NCBI RefSeq assembly: GCF_030161615.1
Contig: NZ_BSUN01000001.1
Coordinates: forward strand, 2,294,001 to 2,358,000
Origin: Demequina litorisediminis
Lineage (GTDB): Bacteria; Actinomycetota; Actinomycetes; Actinomycetales; Demequinaceae
Direction of reading: 5' to 3'
DNA: 64,000 nucleotides
The translations under genes and the position numbers were made by a program. Of this stretch, positions 19,137 to 30,154 are shown piece by piece. The notes beneath the pieces are model-generated. The model was not told the origin of the DNA. It was given only the letters and a program-made list of their open reading frames with translations, and did no database searches. Every line of letters starts with the position of its first letter. Within the stretch, counting starts at the first letter, position 1.

Positions 19137-22100
19137 ATGAGCACGTACCCCCAGCATCGGCCCGACGCCGAGGTTCCCGCCTCCCCGAGCCTTTCCCTCT
19201 GTTGAGGAGGACGTGCTCGCGTACTGGAAGCAGGACGGGACGTTCCAGGCGTCCATCGACAACCGTGCCGACGCGGAGGAGTTCGTCTTCTACGACGGTC
19301 CTCCGTTCGCCAACGGCCTGCCGCACTACGGCCACCTCCTCACCGGTTACGCCAAGGACGTGGTGCCGCGCTTCGAGACCATGCGCGGCAAGAAGGTCGA
19401 GCGCCGCTTCGGCTGGGACACCCACGGTCTGCCTGCCGGGCTCGAGGCGGAGCGCATCCTGGGCATCACCGACAAGTCGCAGATCGAGGAGATGGGCATC
19501 GCCGCCTTCAACAAGGCGTGCCGTGACTCCGTGCTGCGTTACACCGATGAGTGGCAGGACTACGTCACCCGTCAGGCGCGCTGGGTGGACTTCGAGAACG
19601 ACTACAAGACGCTCGATCCCACCTTCATGGAGTCCGTGATCTGGGCCTTCAAGTCGCTGTACGACAAGGGCCTCGCGTACGAGGGCCATCGCGTGCTGCC
19701 GTACTGCTGGCGCGATGAGACGCCGCTGTCCAACCACGAGCCTGCGCATGGACGACGACGTTTACGCGTCCCGCCAGGACCCCGCGCTCACGGTGACCTT
19801 CCCGCTCGTGGACGGCCCCGGCGACCTCGCGGGCGCGGAGATCCTGATCTGGACCACCACGCCGTGGACGCTGCCCAGCAACCTCGCCGTGGCCGTCGGC
19901 CCCGAGATCGAGTACTCCGTGGTGGCTCCCGGCGCCGAGTCGGCGTTCGCCGGCCGCCGCCTCATCATCGGCTCCGCACGCCTGGCCGCCTACTCCCGCG
20001 AGTTGGGTGAGGACGCGACGGTCGTCGCGACCGTCACCGGCGCCGCGCTGGGCGGGCTCGCCTACACGCCGCCCTTCGCGTACTTCGCAGGTTTCGAGAA
20101 CGCCCACCGGGTGCTCGTGGCGGACTTCGTGTCCGTCGAGGACGGCACCGGAATCGTCCACATGGCCCCCGGCTTCGGTGAGGACGACGCGGCCGTGTGT
20201 GCGGCCAACGGCATCGGCACCGTGGTGCCCGTGGACTCCAAGGGCCGCTTCACCGCGGAGATCACGGACTACGTGGGTGAGCAGGTCTTCGACGCCAACC
20301 CCGGCATCATCAAGGACCTCAAGGCCCGCGACCTGGTGCTGCGCCACGAGACCTACGACCACAGCCTATCCGCACTGCTGGCGCTGCCGCAACCCTGATC
20401 TACCGTGCCATCTCCTCGTGGTTCATCAAGGTCACCGACTTCCGCGCCCGTATGGTCGAGCCTGAACGAGGACATCACCTGGGTGCCCGAGCACATCAAG
20501 GAGGGCCAGTTCGGCAAGTGGCTCGAGGGGGCGCGCGACTGGTCCATCAGCCGCAACCGCTACTTCGGCACCCCCATCCCGGTGTGGGTCAGCGACAACC
20601 CCGCCTACCCGCGCACCGACGTCTACGGGTCCTTCGAGGAGCCTGGAGCGCGACTTCGGCCGCCTGCCGCTGAACGAGGAGGGGCAGCCCGACCTGCACC
20701 GCCCGTACATCGACGACCTCACGCGCCCCAACCCCGACGACCCTACGGGGCAGTCGACGATGCGCCGCATCTCCGACGTGTTCGACGTGTGGTTCGACAG
20801 CGGCTCCATGCCGTTCGCGCAGGTGCACTACCCGTTCGAGAACCAGGACTGGTTCGACACCCACAACCCGGCGGATTTCATCGTCGAGTACATCGGCCAG
20901 ACCCGCGGCTGGTTCTACGTCATGCACGTCCTCGCGACCGCGCTGTTTGACCGCCCCGCGTTCTCGACGTGCATCTCGCACGGCATCGTGCTCGGTTCCG
21001 ACGGCCGCAAGATGTCGAAGTCGCTGCGCAACTACCCGGACGTCAACGAGGTGTTCCACCGCGACGGCTCGGACGCGATGCGCTGGTTCCTCATGAGTTC
21101 GCCCATCCTGCGCGGAGGCAACCTCATCGTCACCGAGGAGGGCATCCGCGAGGGCGTCCGCGAGGTGATGCTGCCGCTGTGGAGCCTCGTATTACTTCTT
21201 CACGCTGTACGCCGGTGCCGCCAACGGCGCCACCGGCTACACGGCCAAGCCCCTTGCGGCCGATGCCGTGGCTGGGCTTCCGGTGATGGATCGCTACGTG
21301 CTGGCCAAGACGGCCGAGGCTCACCGAGGCGATGGCGTCGCAGTTGGAGGCGTACGACGTCCCGGGTGCCTCCGACTCGCTCACGCAGTTTATGGATCTG
21401 CTGACCAACTGGTACATCCGCACGCAGCGCGATCGGTTCTGGGATGAAGACGCCGCGGCGTTCGACACCCTATGGACCGTGCTGACGACGGTGACGCGCC
21501 TGGCGGCACCCTGCTGCCGCTGGAGACCGAGGAGATCTATCGGGGCCTCACCGGCGAGCGCTCGGTGCACCTGACGGACTATCCGACGGTCGAGGCCGCG
21601 TGGGTCGACTCGTCGCTCGGCGGCGTCATGGACCAGGTGCGCGAGGTCGTCTCGGCTGCCCACGCCCTGCGCAAGGCGGAGAAGATTCGCGTCCGTCAGC
21701 CGCTCGCGGCCCTCGAGGTTGCGGTGGCCGAGCCGCACGCGCTCGCTCCGTACGCCGATCTGATCGCGTCCGAGGCTCAACGTCAAGGCCGTGCGCGTCG
21801 TCACCGCCGAGGACTTCACCGCGGCCCACCCCGTCGAGCAGCGCCTCGCCGTCAACGCCCGCGCGGCCGGCCCGCGCATCGGCAAGGACGTCCAGGCCGC
21901 CATCAAGGGCGCCAAGACCGGCGACTGGTCGGTCACTGACGGACAGGTGGTGTCCGGCGGTATCGCGCTGGAGGAGGGCGAATACGAACTCGCCACCGTC
22001 ATCGGCGGCTCGGACGACGCCGCGGACGAGGCCGCTGCGGTGCTCGGCTCCGGCGGCTTCGTGCTCCTGGAGACCGCACTGACCCCCGAACTCGAGGCAG

Positions 22101-22339
22101 AGGGCTACGCCCGCGACGTGATCCGCGTGATCCAGGACACCCGCAAGGCCGAGGGTCTTCAGGTCAGCGATCGCATCGTGCTGACGCTGACCGTCCCCGC
22201 CGACCGCGTCGATGCCGTGACCACGTGGACCGAGGCTCATCGCGGGGAGACCCTTGCGGTGGACCCCGCCACGGGTGCCGCGCGCGTCACCGTCTCCGGC
22301 GATGGCGACCTTGCGGCCGTCGTCAGCGTCGCCAACTGA
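19137..22339 (+). CDS. ileS: Isoleucyl-tRNA synthetase
   Basis: Corrected length about 1,065 residues. Breaks are AGCT-type insertions at 19188, 19739, 20363, 20459, 20640, 21183, 21317 and 21773, plus C-run losses at 20391 (two bases) and 21509 (one base). An AGGCT at 22233 is cancelled by a shortened G run at 22244. Class Ia motifs: the HIGH equivalent HYGHLLTG in [12 protein letters not shown], and KMSKS in [25 protein letters not shown] and HYGH are typical of the eukaryote-like (type 2) bacterial IleRS. ATG start at 19137 lies 11 nt after the AAGGA that the T-box sequesters. Charges tRNA-Ile in the cytoplasm. Confidence 0.95.
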
Positions 22340-23167
22340 TGCCCCTGGTGACCGTCGCCGAGCTCCGTGAGGAGCTCGGCGACGCGCACGCCGGCGCCGT
22401 CCGCCTCCTGGACGTGCGCTGGTCGCTCGCGCAGCCCGACGGCAAGCCTGCGTACCTCGACGCCCACCTCCCGGGGGCCGTCTACGTCGACCTCGACACC
22501 GAGCCTCGCGGCGCACGGTGAACCCTCCGACGGTAGGCATCCGTTGCCGGACCATGCCGCCTTGCAGGCCGCTGCGCGGCGCTGGGGGTTGAACGACGGC
22601 GACACCGTCGTGGTCTACGACGACGGGCCGTCGCTGGCCGCCGCCAGGGCCTGGTGGTTGCTGCGCCACGCCGGCGTGGATGCGCGCATCCTCGACGGCG
22701 GGCTCGCCGCCTGGATGGCGGACGGCGGTGCGGTGGAATCCGGCGCCGTCGACGTCGCCGCAGGCGCCACGTCGCTCGCGTGGGGCCTCATGCCGGTCAT
22801 CGACCTCACCGAGGCCGCCACGTGGCCCGCGCACGGCGTCCTGATGGACGCGCGAGCGCCCGAGCGCTTCCACGGCGACGTCGAGCCCGTCGACCCCCGT
22901 GCGGGCCACATCCCCGGCGCCGTCAACGTCCCCACCGCGGGCAACGTGGGTGAAGACGGGTGCTTCCTGCCCAGCGCGGTCCTCGCGGCGCGCTTCGCCG
23001 ACGCGGGCGTGGGTCACGATTCCGAGGTCGCCGTGTACTGCGGTTCCGGCGTCACCGCTGCGCACGAGATCGCGGCGCTCGAGGTCGCGGGCGTGCGCGC
23101 GGCCCTCTACCCGGGGTCGTGGTCGCAGTGGTCGAACACTCCGGGGGCCGAGGTCGCGACGCGCTGA
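22339..23167 (+). CDS. Two-domain rhodanese-type sulfurtransferase
   Basis: 275 residues after correcting one AGCT-type insertion at 22502. There are two tandem rhodanese folds: the inactive N-terminal one (LLDVRWSLAQPDGKPAYLDAHLPGA) and a C-terminal one ending in the active-site loop VYCGSGVTAAH, where the Cys forms the persulfide. DARAPERFHGD and HIPGAVNVP are standard family motifs. By family, thiosulfate or 3-mercaptopyruvate sulfurtransferase; specificity is not settled by the loop. ATG overlaps the ileS stop by one base, so it is probably co-transcribed with ileS. Confidence 0.9.
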
Positions 23168-23192
23168 CCCTGCGGCTGGTTGACTGGGGCGC

Positions 23193-24032
23193 GTGCGCAC
23201 CCTCGTCATCGAAGACCGCAGCCGTCGCTCCTGGGCAGATCCGGTGTCCCCGCGTCCGCTGCGCCTGACCGTCTGGGAGCCCACCAACGGTGAGGGCGAG
23301 GCTCCCCTCACGCTCCTGTCACACGGCACTGGGGGACAGGTGGCCCAGCTCGGATGGCTCGCCCAGGCGCTGGTCGCGGCCGGTCACGTGGTGGTGGGCG
23401 TCGATCACCACGGAAACACGTCGGCCGAGGCCTATCTGCCGGAAGGGTTCGCGTGCCCGTGGGAGCGTCCTCGAGACGTCAGCCTGGCGCTCGACTGGGC
23501 GCTTGCCGCGTTTGCCGTCGACGCGACCCGGGTGAGCGTCGCGGGTTTTTCGCTGGGCGGCTACACGGCCGCGGCGCTCGCCGGGGCTCGGCTCGACCCA
23601 CGGGTGGTGGAGGCGGTGCTGTCGGGTGAAGCGCCGCTGCCTCCGCTTCCAGAGATGCCTGACCTTCTGGAGCGACTGGCCTCACGCTACGACGGCGCCT
23701 CGCTCGCAGCGCTCGTCGCCGCATCGGCCGCCGACGTCGCCGATGCCAGGGTGAGCCGCGCCGTGATGCTCGCCCCGAGCATCGGCTCGCTGGTCGATGA
23801 CGCGTCGCTCGGCGAGATCCGCACGCCTGCGTTGGTCCTGTGGGGAGATGCCGATGCCGAGGCGGAGCCCGGCGAGAATGCTCGGCGCTACCTCGCCTCG
23901 ATGCCGCACGCCGAGGGGTGGTCGATGGGGCGTGCGGTGGCGCACTACGACTGGATCGCGGACGGTGAGGCGGGCGACAATCTGCGCCGGAACGCGTTGC
24001 CTGCGATCGTGGAGTTTCTTACGCGTCGGTGA
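23193..24032 (+). CDS. Alpha/beta hydrolase (dienelactone-hydrolase/PAF-acetylhydrolase-like)
   Basis: 279 residues with a GTG start at 23193. The oxyanion loop LLSHGTGG (about 42-49) and the nucleophile elbow VAGFSLGGYTAAA (Ser near 118) are clear. The acid residue is probably in LVLWGDADAEAEPGEN and the His in VAHYDWIA. The layout matches predicted dienelactone hydrolases of the PAF-acetylhydrolase-like type. No signal peptide. It ends convergently, overlapping the stop of a small minus-strand membrane-protein gene by 14 bp. Confidence 0.8.
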   Translation: MRTLVIEDRSRRSWADPVSPRPLRLTVWEPTNGEGEAPLTLLSHGTGGQVAQLGWLAQALVAAGHVVVGVDHHGNTSAEAYLPEGFACPWERPRDVSLALDWALAAFAVDATRVSVAGFSLGGYTAAALAGARLDPRVVEAVLSGEAPLPPLPEMPDLLERLASRYDGASLAALVAASAADVADARVSRAVMLAPSIGSLVDDASLGEIRTPALVLWGDADAEAEPGENARRYLASMPHAEGWSMGRAVAHYDWIADGEAGDNLRRNALPAIVEFLTRR

Positions 24033-24201
24033 TGGCGATCGCCGCGTTCGCGGTAGGGCTTTCGGTGGGCTCGGTGCCGCCAAGTCCGCCCGCGAGCCAC
24101 AGGATGCCGATGACGATTCCCATGCCGACGAGTGCCGCGACGCCCGCCATGACGAGCGACCAGCCGGTCGACAGTTGGCGGTGGCCGTACTGATCTCTCA
24201 C
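24019..24201 (-). CDS. Small single-pass membrane protein
   Basis: 60 residues: a short charged N-terminus (MRDQYGHRQLSTGW), one hydrophobic helix (VMAGVAALVGMGIVIGILWLAGGL) and a Thr/Glu/Ala tail. The clear soluble-TM-soluble layout supports a real gene. No family recognised. It overlaps the convergent hydrolase stop by 14 bp. Confidence 0.5.
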   Translation of the reverse strand: MRDQYGHRQLSTGWSLVMAGVAALVGMGIVIGILWLAGGLGGTEPTESPTANAAIAITDA

Positions 24202-24481
24202 GCTCGCATCATCTCATCGTCAGGGGTTCGGGCGTTGTCAGACGGGGCCCGCCAACCGCCCCGAACGGCAGTGAACGGGGTCGCCGGGGCGGCTTCCGGC
24301 GCGACGTGGCGTGCGTGCGTTCTCGCGGCATCGGCGTGCCGTCATCGGTGTGTCGCGCGCCACCCTCATCAGGAGGCGCGATTCGGAGCAAAATGCCTGG
24401 TAAATCCGGTAAAGAGAGGGTCAAGAAAATTCGTGGTCGAAACGGTCATTCTCACGGCTTGGCGTGCCGCACAATATCTCC
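24202..24481. other. Intergenic region ahead of the first folC
   Basis: About 280 bp separate the divergent small membrane protein and folC. The right third is noticeably more A/T-rich than the surroundings (24390-24450). A CACAATATC element sits 8-16 bp before the GTG at 24482, which could be a -10 box and would make the folC message nearly leaderless. I see no conserved RNA or palindrome. Confidence 0.3.
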
Positions 24482-25931
24482 GTGAACCACCCCTCCATCG
24501 CAGGCCTCAGCCCTGCCGACGCCGAGCGTGAGATCGACGCTCTGATCTTCTCCCGTAGCCCCGAGTCGGACCATGCCGCAAAGTTGCGTCGCGTGTCCGC
24601 CGCCCTCGCGCGCCTGGGTGATCCCCATCGCATGCTGCGCATCGTCCACGTCACCGGCACCAACGGCAAGACGTCCACGAGCCGCATGATCGAATCACTG
24701 CTGCGCGCTCATGGCCTCACCACAGGCCTGTTCACCTCGCCCCACCTGACCACCTTCCGCGAGCGCATCCAGATCGACGGACAGCCGCTGGCGCAGGAGG
24801 CCCTCGTGCGCCTCTGGGATCGCGTCTCCCCGGTCATTCAGGCGATCGACAACGACTCGCTGGCCGCGGGCGGCCCGCGCATGTCGTTCTTCGAGATCCT
24901 CACGGTCTTGGGCTTCACGGCCTATGCCGACGCCGGCGTCGACGTCGCCGTCATCGAGGTGGGCATCGGCGGTTCGCGCGACGCCACCAACGTGGGCGAC
25001 GGCGAGGTCGCGGTCCTTACCCCCATGGCGGAAGACCACTCGAACTACTTCGTGGGCGGGATCACCGGTGTGGCCTCGGAGAAGTCGGGGATCATCAAGG
25101 AGGGCGCCACGGTGGTGTCCGCCATGCAGCCCGAGGTGGCCGAGGACATCATCCGCGCCGCAGCCTGCGAGCGCGGGTGCCGTCATGCGCTGGGAGGGCG
25201 TGCACCATGAGGTGCTCGGGCGCGTCGCCGACCCCGCCGGTCAGGTGGTGCGGATGCGCAGCATGGGCGCCGTCTCGGAGGCCCTCGTGCCGCTGCACGG
25301 CGACTTCCAGGCGCAGAACGCGATGATCGCGCTGGCGGCCGTCGAGGCGTTCCTCGAGCGTTTCCACGAGGTGCCGGCCGCCGAGGCGCTGGACTCCGAC
25401 GCGGTGGCTCGAGGCTTTGCGGGAGCCACCTCGCCAGGGCGTCTCGAGGTCATCTCGGACCAGCCGACCATCGTCGTCGATGCCGCCCACAACCCTCACG
25501 GCGTTGAGGCCCTCGCCGCCACCCTTCCCGAGGCCTTTGGCTTCTCCTCCACCGTCGGCGTGGTCGCGGTGCTTGCGGACAAGGACGGGGACGGCATCCT
25601 CGCCGGCCTCGAGCGCGTGGTCGATCACGTGGTGGTGACCCAGACCACCTCGCCTCGGGCCACGCCTGTCGACGAGCCGGCCGCCGCCGCGCGCGAGGTG
25701 TGGGGAGCAGAGCGGGTCACCGTGGCGCCCACGGTGGCCGAGGCTCTCGATGTCGCGACCCAGATGGCGCTCGGCTCCGGTCCGGACGCGGGCGTTCTGG
25801 TCGCGGGCTCGATCACCCTGGTCGCCGCGGCGCGCATGGTGGTCCAGCGTGAGCACCTCGCGCAGGTCAAGATTGTCCCGGAGCGCCTGGCAGACGCGGG
25901 CGAGTCCTCCACGGAGACCATCTCCGCGTAA
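24482..25931 (+). CDS. folC: Folylpolyglutamate synthase / dihydrofolate synthase, copy 1
   Basis: 482 residues from GTG 24482 (488 if GTG 24464) after correcting an AGCT-type insertion at 25162. Mur-ligase-type ATPase: P-loop VTGTNGKTSTSRM near residue 60, the FolC signature FTSPHLTTFRERIQ, the DAAHNPHGVEAL motif and the central AVIEVGIGGSRDATN. It adds glutamate to folates, and possibly to dihydropteroate. It is followed at once by a second FolC with the same motif order, so the pair is a tandem paralog set. Neither ribosome site is strong. Confidence 0.9.
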
Positions 25932-25947
25932 GCCACCACGAGCGATT

Positions 25948-26038
25948 CCCAAGGGTGAACGTGACGGATGAGGCCGACGGGACGGCCGGCCGGGTCGCAT
26001 CGGCCCCATCTGTCTCACCCGTCACGGGATACCTTGGG
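25948..26038. repeat. Long imperfect inverted repeat between the two folC genes
   Basis: CCCAAGG-N6-GTGACGG (25948-25967) faces CCGTCAC-N6-CCTTGGG (26019-26038), giving two perfect 7-bp arm segments separated by a symmetrical 6x6 internal loop. The 51-nt interior contains a second G/C-rich hairpin (GGCCGAC...GTCG...GGCC). It could be an RNA structure in the leader of the second folC, or a protein-binding dyad. Confidence 0.55.
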
Positions 26039-26101
26039 AGTCGCCGCGCGGGGGAGGGCGGTGGCGCGGGCGGCGAGCGTCGGGCGTGGAAGACTGTCCC
26101 C

Positions 26102-27506
26102 ATGCCTGACACATCCGACTTGGTACTCGGCGGCCTCACCCCGGACGAGGCCGAGCGCGAGATCTACCAGCACATCCTGTCCCGCAACCCGGAGCATGAC
26201 TTTGAGCCCACGCTCGACCGCGTGCGCGAGGCCTGCGAACTCCTGGGCGACCCCCAGAGCCCTTCAAGGTGATTCACCTCACCGGCACCAACGGCAAGAC
26301 CTCGACCGCCCGGATGGCGGAGTCGCTGGTACGCGAGCACGGGCTGCGCACGGGACTGTTCACCTCCCCGCACCTCACGAGCGTGCGCGAGCGCATCCAG
26401 ATCGACGGAGAACCCATCGGGCAGGACGACTTCATCCGCCTGTGGGGCGAGGTCGCGCCCATCATCCACCTGGTCGACGCCCGGTCCGTGGAGACGGGCG
26501 GCCCGCGCCTGTCGTTCTTCGAGGTCCTCGTGGTGCTCGCGTACGCGGCGTTTGCGGATGCCCCCGTGGACGTCGCGGTGATCGAGGTGGGTATGGGCGG
26601 CGTGTGGGACGCCACCAACGTTGCCGATGGCGACGTGGCCGTCATCTCGCCCATCTCGATGGACCACGCCCAGTGGCTCGGCGACACCCTGCAGGCGATC
26701 GCGACCGAGAAGTCCGGCATCATCAAGGACGGTGCCGCGGCGGTGATCTCGGCTCAGCCCGAGGTGGTGCTGCCCGTGCTGATCGATGCCGTCGCCGCGC
26801 GGGGCGCAAAGGCCCGCTGGGAGGACAACGACCTCGAGGTCGTGGACCGCCAGCCCGGCGTGGGAGGGCGCTCGTCACGCTGCGCACCACCGCCGCCACG
26901 TACGCCGAGATCTTCGTGCCGCTGTACGGCGCGCACCAGGCCCACAACGCGCTCTTGGCGCTCGCGGCGGTGGAGGCGCTCCTGGCCGATGGTGCGGAGC
27001 CCCAGGCTCTCGCGGCCGATGCCGTGGAGGCTGGCTTTGGTGCCGTCACCTCGCCGGGACGGCTTGAGGCCGTGCGGACGTCGCCGATGGTGCTGGTCGA
27101 CGCGGCACACAACCCCGCGGGCATTGACGCCCTCGTGGAGGCACTCGAGGAGTCGTTTACGTTCCAGACGCTCGTGGGCGTGGTGGGCGTGCTCGCCGAC
27201 AAGGATGCCGAGGGCATCCTCGCCGGGCTCGAGCCGGTGCTCGACCACGTGGTGGTGACGTCGTCGCAGTCGCCGCGTGCCATCCCGGCCGATGACCTGG
27301 CCGAGATCGCGATCGACCTGTTCGGCGAGGACCGGGTCACTGTGGCCGCGTCGCTTCCCGACGCGATCGACGAGGCGGTCCAGCGCGCGGAGCGGGATCA
27401 TGACATGGGGGCCGGCGTCATCGCCGTCGGCTCCGTCACAGTCGTGGCAGAAACCCGCATCCTCATGCGGGCCGACGAGCGTAAGGGAACGGGACAGGCA
27501 CGATGA
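26102..27506 (+). CDS. folC: Folylpolyglutamate synthase / dihydrofolate synthase, copy 2
   Basis: 468 residues after restoring one C at 26260-26262 and one G in 26862-26868. The same Mur-ligase architecture as copy 1 is present: LTGTNGKTSTARM, FTSPHLTSVRERIQIDGEP, AVIEVGMGGVWDATN, DAAHNPAGIDAL. Compared with copy 1, motifs are nearly identical but linkers differ, so this is an old duplication rather than an assembly repeat. Its stop overlaps the DUF4233 start (ATGA), the classical actinobacterial arrangement, so this copy is the likely orthologue of the usual single folC. Confidence 0.9.
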
Positions 27507-27976
27507 CGGACCAGACCTCGGAACCGGCCGTCGCATCGGCCCCGCGCAAGCCCCTGCGCTCGGCGCAACTGACGTTCCGCCAGACCGTCCTCCTGTGCGA
27601 GGCATTCACCATGTTCTTTGCGACCCTGCTCGGCTTCGGCCTGGTGCAGGGCGGATCGCTCGACGCACCCGCAGGGCTCATCATCGGCGGCGGCCTCGCA
27701 CTGACGGTGCTGATGGGTTGGTCGGCGGGCGCGCAGTCGAAGTCGTGGGGCGTGTGGCTCGGCTGGGGCATGCAGGTCCCGCTGCTCGCCGCGGGCGTCG
27801 TGGACACCGCCATCACCATCATGGGAGCCGTGTTCCTGGTGCTGTGGATCGCGGCGCTGCGCATCGGCGGCCGTATCGACCGTGAGCGCGCGGAGCGAGA
27901 CGTGGCCTTTGAGGAGCGTCTGGCGGCCCAGGAGCGTGAGGCCGCTCAGCCCGAGGTGGGGGAGAGCCCCGCATGA
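27503..27976 (+). CDS. DUF4233 domain-containing membrane protein
   Basis: 157 residues. A cytoplasmic N-terminus, then four hydrophobic segments (TVLLCEAFTMFFATLLGFGLV, LIIGGGLALTVLMGW, GVWLGWGMQVPLLAAGVV, ITIMGAVFLVLWIAALRIGG), and a charged C-terminal tail. DUF4233 proteins sit directly after folC in many actinobacteria, usually before ndk, as here. Coupled by ATGA to folC and by an overlapping stop to the next gene. Function unknown. Confidence 0.85.
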   Translation: MTDQTSEPAVASAPRKPLRSAQLTFRQTVLLCEAFTMFFATLLGFGLVQGGSLDAPAGLIIGGGLALTVLMGWSAGAQSKSWGVWLGWGMQVPLLAAGVVDTAITIMGAVFLVLWIAALRIGGRIDRERAERDVAFEERLAAQEREAAQPEVGESPA

Positions 27977-28446
27977 GCCGCATGGCGTGGCGACTGTTCG
28001 CCGATGCCGTGGTGGGCGTCACCGGTCTCGTCATGCTGTTTTGGGCGTTGGAGACCGTCTACCTGGTGAGCGCGGAGGCGACGAGGGAGGGCATCGAGGC
28101 CAGCCTCGAAACCTCGACCTACGTGCTGTTGTTCCTCGGCCTCATCCTCGGCGCGAGCGCCATGTATGACGCCCTGCGCCAGTGGTCGATTCACCTGCGC
28201 TTCCACCCGCGCGAGTCGCAGGCGCCGGCCTGGCTCCTGACCATCGTCATCGTGCTCGGAGCCGTGGCGCTGCTCGTGGGTCTCGTGGTCCACACGGCAT
28301 ATGTCGCGGACCTCGCCACGGTGCCGGCGCGGCCCAGCCAGGGTTACGTGCTCTTCCAGGTCACGGCCGCGCTATTCATGCTCGTGCCGCTCGTGCCCCT
28401 GTCGGTGCGCTGGGCTCCCGGCTACCGCCGCGCCCGGTTGGGCTGA
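27973..28446 (+). CDS. Four-helix membrane protein of unknown function
   Basis: 157 residues, overlapping the DUF4233 stop. Four clear hydrophobic segments are at about 8-30, 48-68, 84-108 and 122-145, with a short basic C-terminus (RRARLG). No signature residues or known family recognised. Co-transcription with folC-DUF4233 is likely. It ends convergently 4 bp from the apt stop. Confidence 0.65.
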   Translation: MSRMAWRLFADAVVGVTGLVMLFWALETVYLVSAEATREGIEASLETSTYVLLFLGLILGASAMYDALRQWSIHLRFHPRESQAPAWLLTIVIVLGAVALLVGLVVHTAYVADLATVPARPSQGYVLFQVTAALFMLVPLVPLSVRWAPGYRRARLG

Positions 28447-28450
28447 CGCC

Positions 28451-28964
28451 CTAGTCGACCGTCACCACGGACTCGACGGCGTACTCGGCGAGGCGTTCGC
28501 GGCCGGGCAGGCCAGCGATCTCCATGAGGAACGCGAAGCGCACGCTCGCCGCGCCCGCACGCTCCAGCATGTCGGCGACCGCACGCGCGGTGCCTCCCGT
28601 GGCCAGCACGTCGTCGATCACGAGGACCCGCTTGCCCGCGAGGCCGTTGGGGCTCACCACGAGCCTCCGAGGCGCCGTACTCGATGGTGGCGTCGGCCTC
28701 CAGGAGTTCCCCTGGCATCTTGCCCTTCTTGCGCACCATCGACATGCCGATGCCCATCGCCTGCGCCACCACGGGCGCGAAGATGAACCCGCGCGCGTCC
28801 ACGCCCACCACCACGTCGATCTCGGCGTCCGGCGTCAGCGCGTCACACGCCTCCTTGAACCGCACGGGGTCCGCGAGGATGGGGGAGATGTCGTAGAAGA
28901 GGATGCCCTCGACGGGGAAGTCGGGGTAGGTGTCGAAATCGGCGAGCGTGATCACGTGCCCCAT
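28451..28964 (-). CDS. apt: Adenine phosphoribosyltransferase
   Basis: 170 residues after correcting the AGCT-type insertion at 28662. Start ATG 28964 gives the usual short N-terminus. The PRPP-binding motif [16 protein letters not shown] is complete. The type-specific [20 protein letters not shown] segment and [15 protein letters not shown] are those of Apt. Converts adenine and PRPP to AMP in salvage. It stands alone on the minus strand between two plus-strand groups. Confidence 0.93.
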
Positions 28965-29048
28965 GGTCCCACGCCCGCACGCGTGCCGTGCCCGCGACAG
29001 CATCGGCCGTTCGCTTGAGCGCTACCCGCGGCATGTATTCTCGCGGCC

Positions 29049-29479
29049 ATGACCGTCCCCACCGAACGCACCCTGATTCTCGTCAAGCCCGACGGCGTGG
29101 AGCGCGCCCTGGCGGGCGAGATCCTGCGCCGTATCGAGGCCAAGGGCTACACGCTTGCCGCCGTTCAGGCTCGTCACCCCCACGGTGGAGCCTGCTCGAG
29201 CGTCACTACGAGGAGCACGTGGGCAAGCCCTTCTACCAGCCGCTCGTCGACTTCATGCTGTCCGGCCCGGTGCTCGCCATCGTGGCGGAGGGCGACCGCG
29301 TCATCGAGGGCTTCCGTTCGCTGGCAGGCGCCACGGACCCCACCACGGCAGCCCCCGGCACCATCCGAGGCGACCTGGGCCGCCAGTGGCCCACCGCCGT
29401 GATCCAGAACCTCGTCCACGGCTCGGACTCCACCGAGTCCGCCGCGCGCGAGATCTCGATCTGGTTCCCCTCGCTGTGA
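29049..29479 (+). CDS. ndk: Nucleoside diphosphate kinase
   Basis: 142 residues after removing two AGCT-type insertions, at 29167 and 29189. The protein opens with [20 protein letters not shown]. The catalytic histidine lies in the NLVHGSDS motif, and the terminal REISIWFP is typical. Hexamer/tetramer-forming enzyme that equilibrates NTP pools. GTGA overlap with the downstream yqhA gene indicates coupling. Confidence 0.95.
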
Positions 29480-30094
29480 GCGGCCTGAAGCCCGTCGAGA
29501 CGGGCCTCGAGAAGACCATCTTTGCCACGCGATGGCTGCTGGCGCCCATGTATCTGGGCCTGGTGGTCGGCATCGTGATGGTCGCCATCATGTTCTTCAG
29601 CGAGCCTGTGGCACCTCATCACCGAGTTCACCATCACCGGAGACGAGCCCACCGAGGCCGACGAGCCGACGGTGCAGATCCTGTCGCTCATCGACATCGC
29701 ACTGCTGGGCAACCTCATCCTCATCGTGATCTTCGCTGGCTACGAGAACTTCGTGTCGAAGATCTCGGCCGCCGAGGAGTCCGAGGACCGCCCGTCGTGG
29801 ATGGGTCACGTCGACTTCTCCGGCCTGAAGATGAAGCTCATCGGCTCGCTGGTCGCGATCTCCGTGATCCTGCTCCTGAAGGACTTCGTCGCAGCCTCCG
29901 ACCCGGAGAAGGCGTTGGACTACGAGGCCGTGGCGTGGCGCATCGGCCTCCACTTCACCTTCGTCATCTCGGGGCTCCTGTTCGCGATCATGGATTATTG
30001 GGGCGCGAAGCGCCTGAAGATCATGCATGACATGCACGCGGCTGATGGCGTCAAGGCCGACGACCTCGAGCCGTACGACCCTGCCGCGCAGTAA
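29476..30094 (+). CDS. YqhA family (UPF0114) membrane protein
   Basis: 205 residues after removing the AGCT-type insertion at 29603. GTG start overlaps the ndk stop. It carries the UPF0114/TIGR00645 layout: [17 protein letters not shown], the [24 protein letters not shown] helix-loop, [24 protein letters not shown] and a C-terminal [11 protein letters not shown]. Four membrane helices. Function undetermined in the family. Confidence 0.85.
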
Positions 30095-30154
30095 GCGGGG
30101 CGCCGGTGGCGCGCCCCGTGCTTCCAGGCGTGGCGCGCCACTAGGCTGACCCCC

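Noticed and set aside
24464..27506. The two folC genes as an assembly duplication
   Set aside because: Their nucleotide and linker protein sequences differ throughout, so they are true paralogs.
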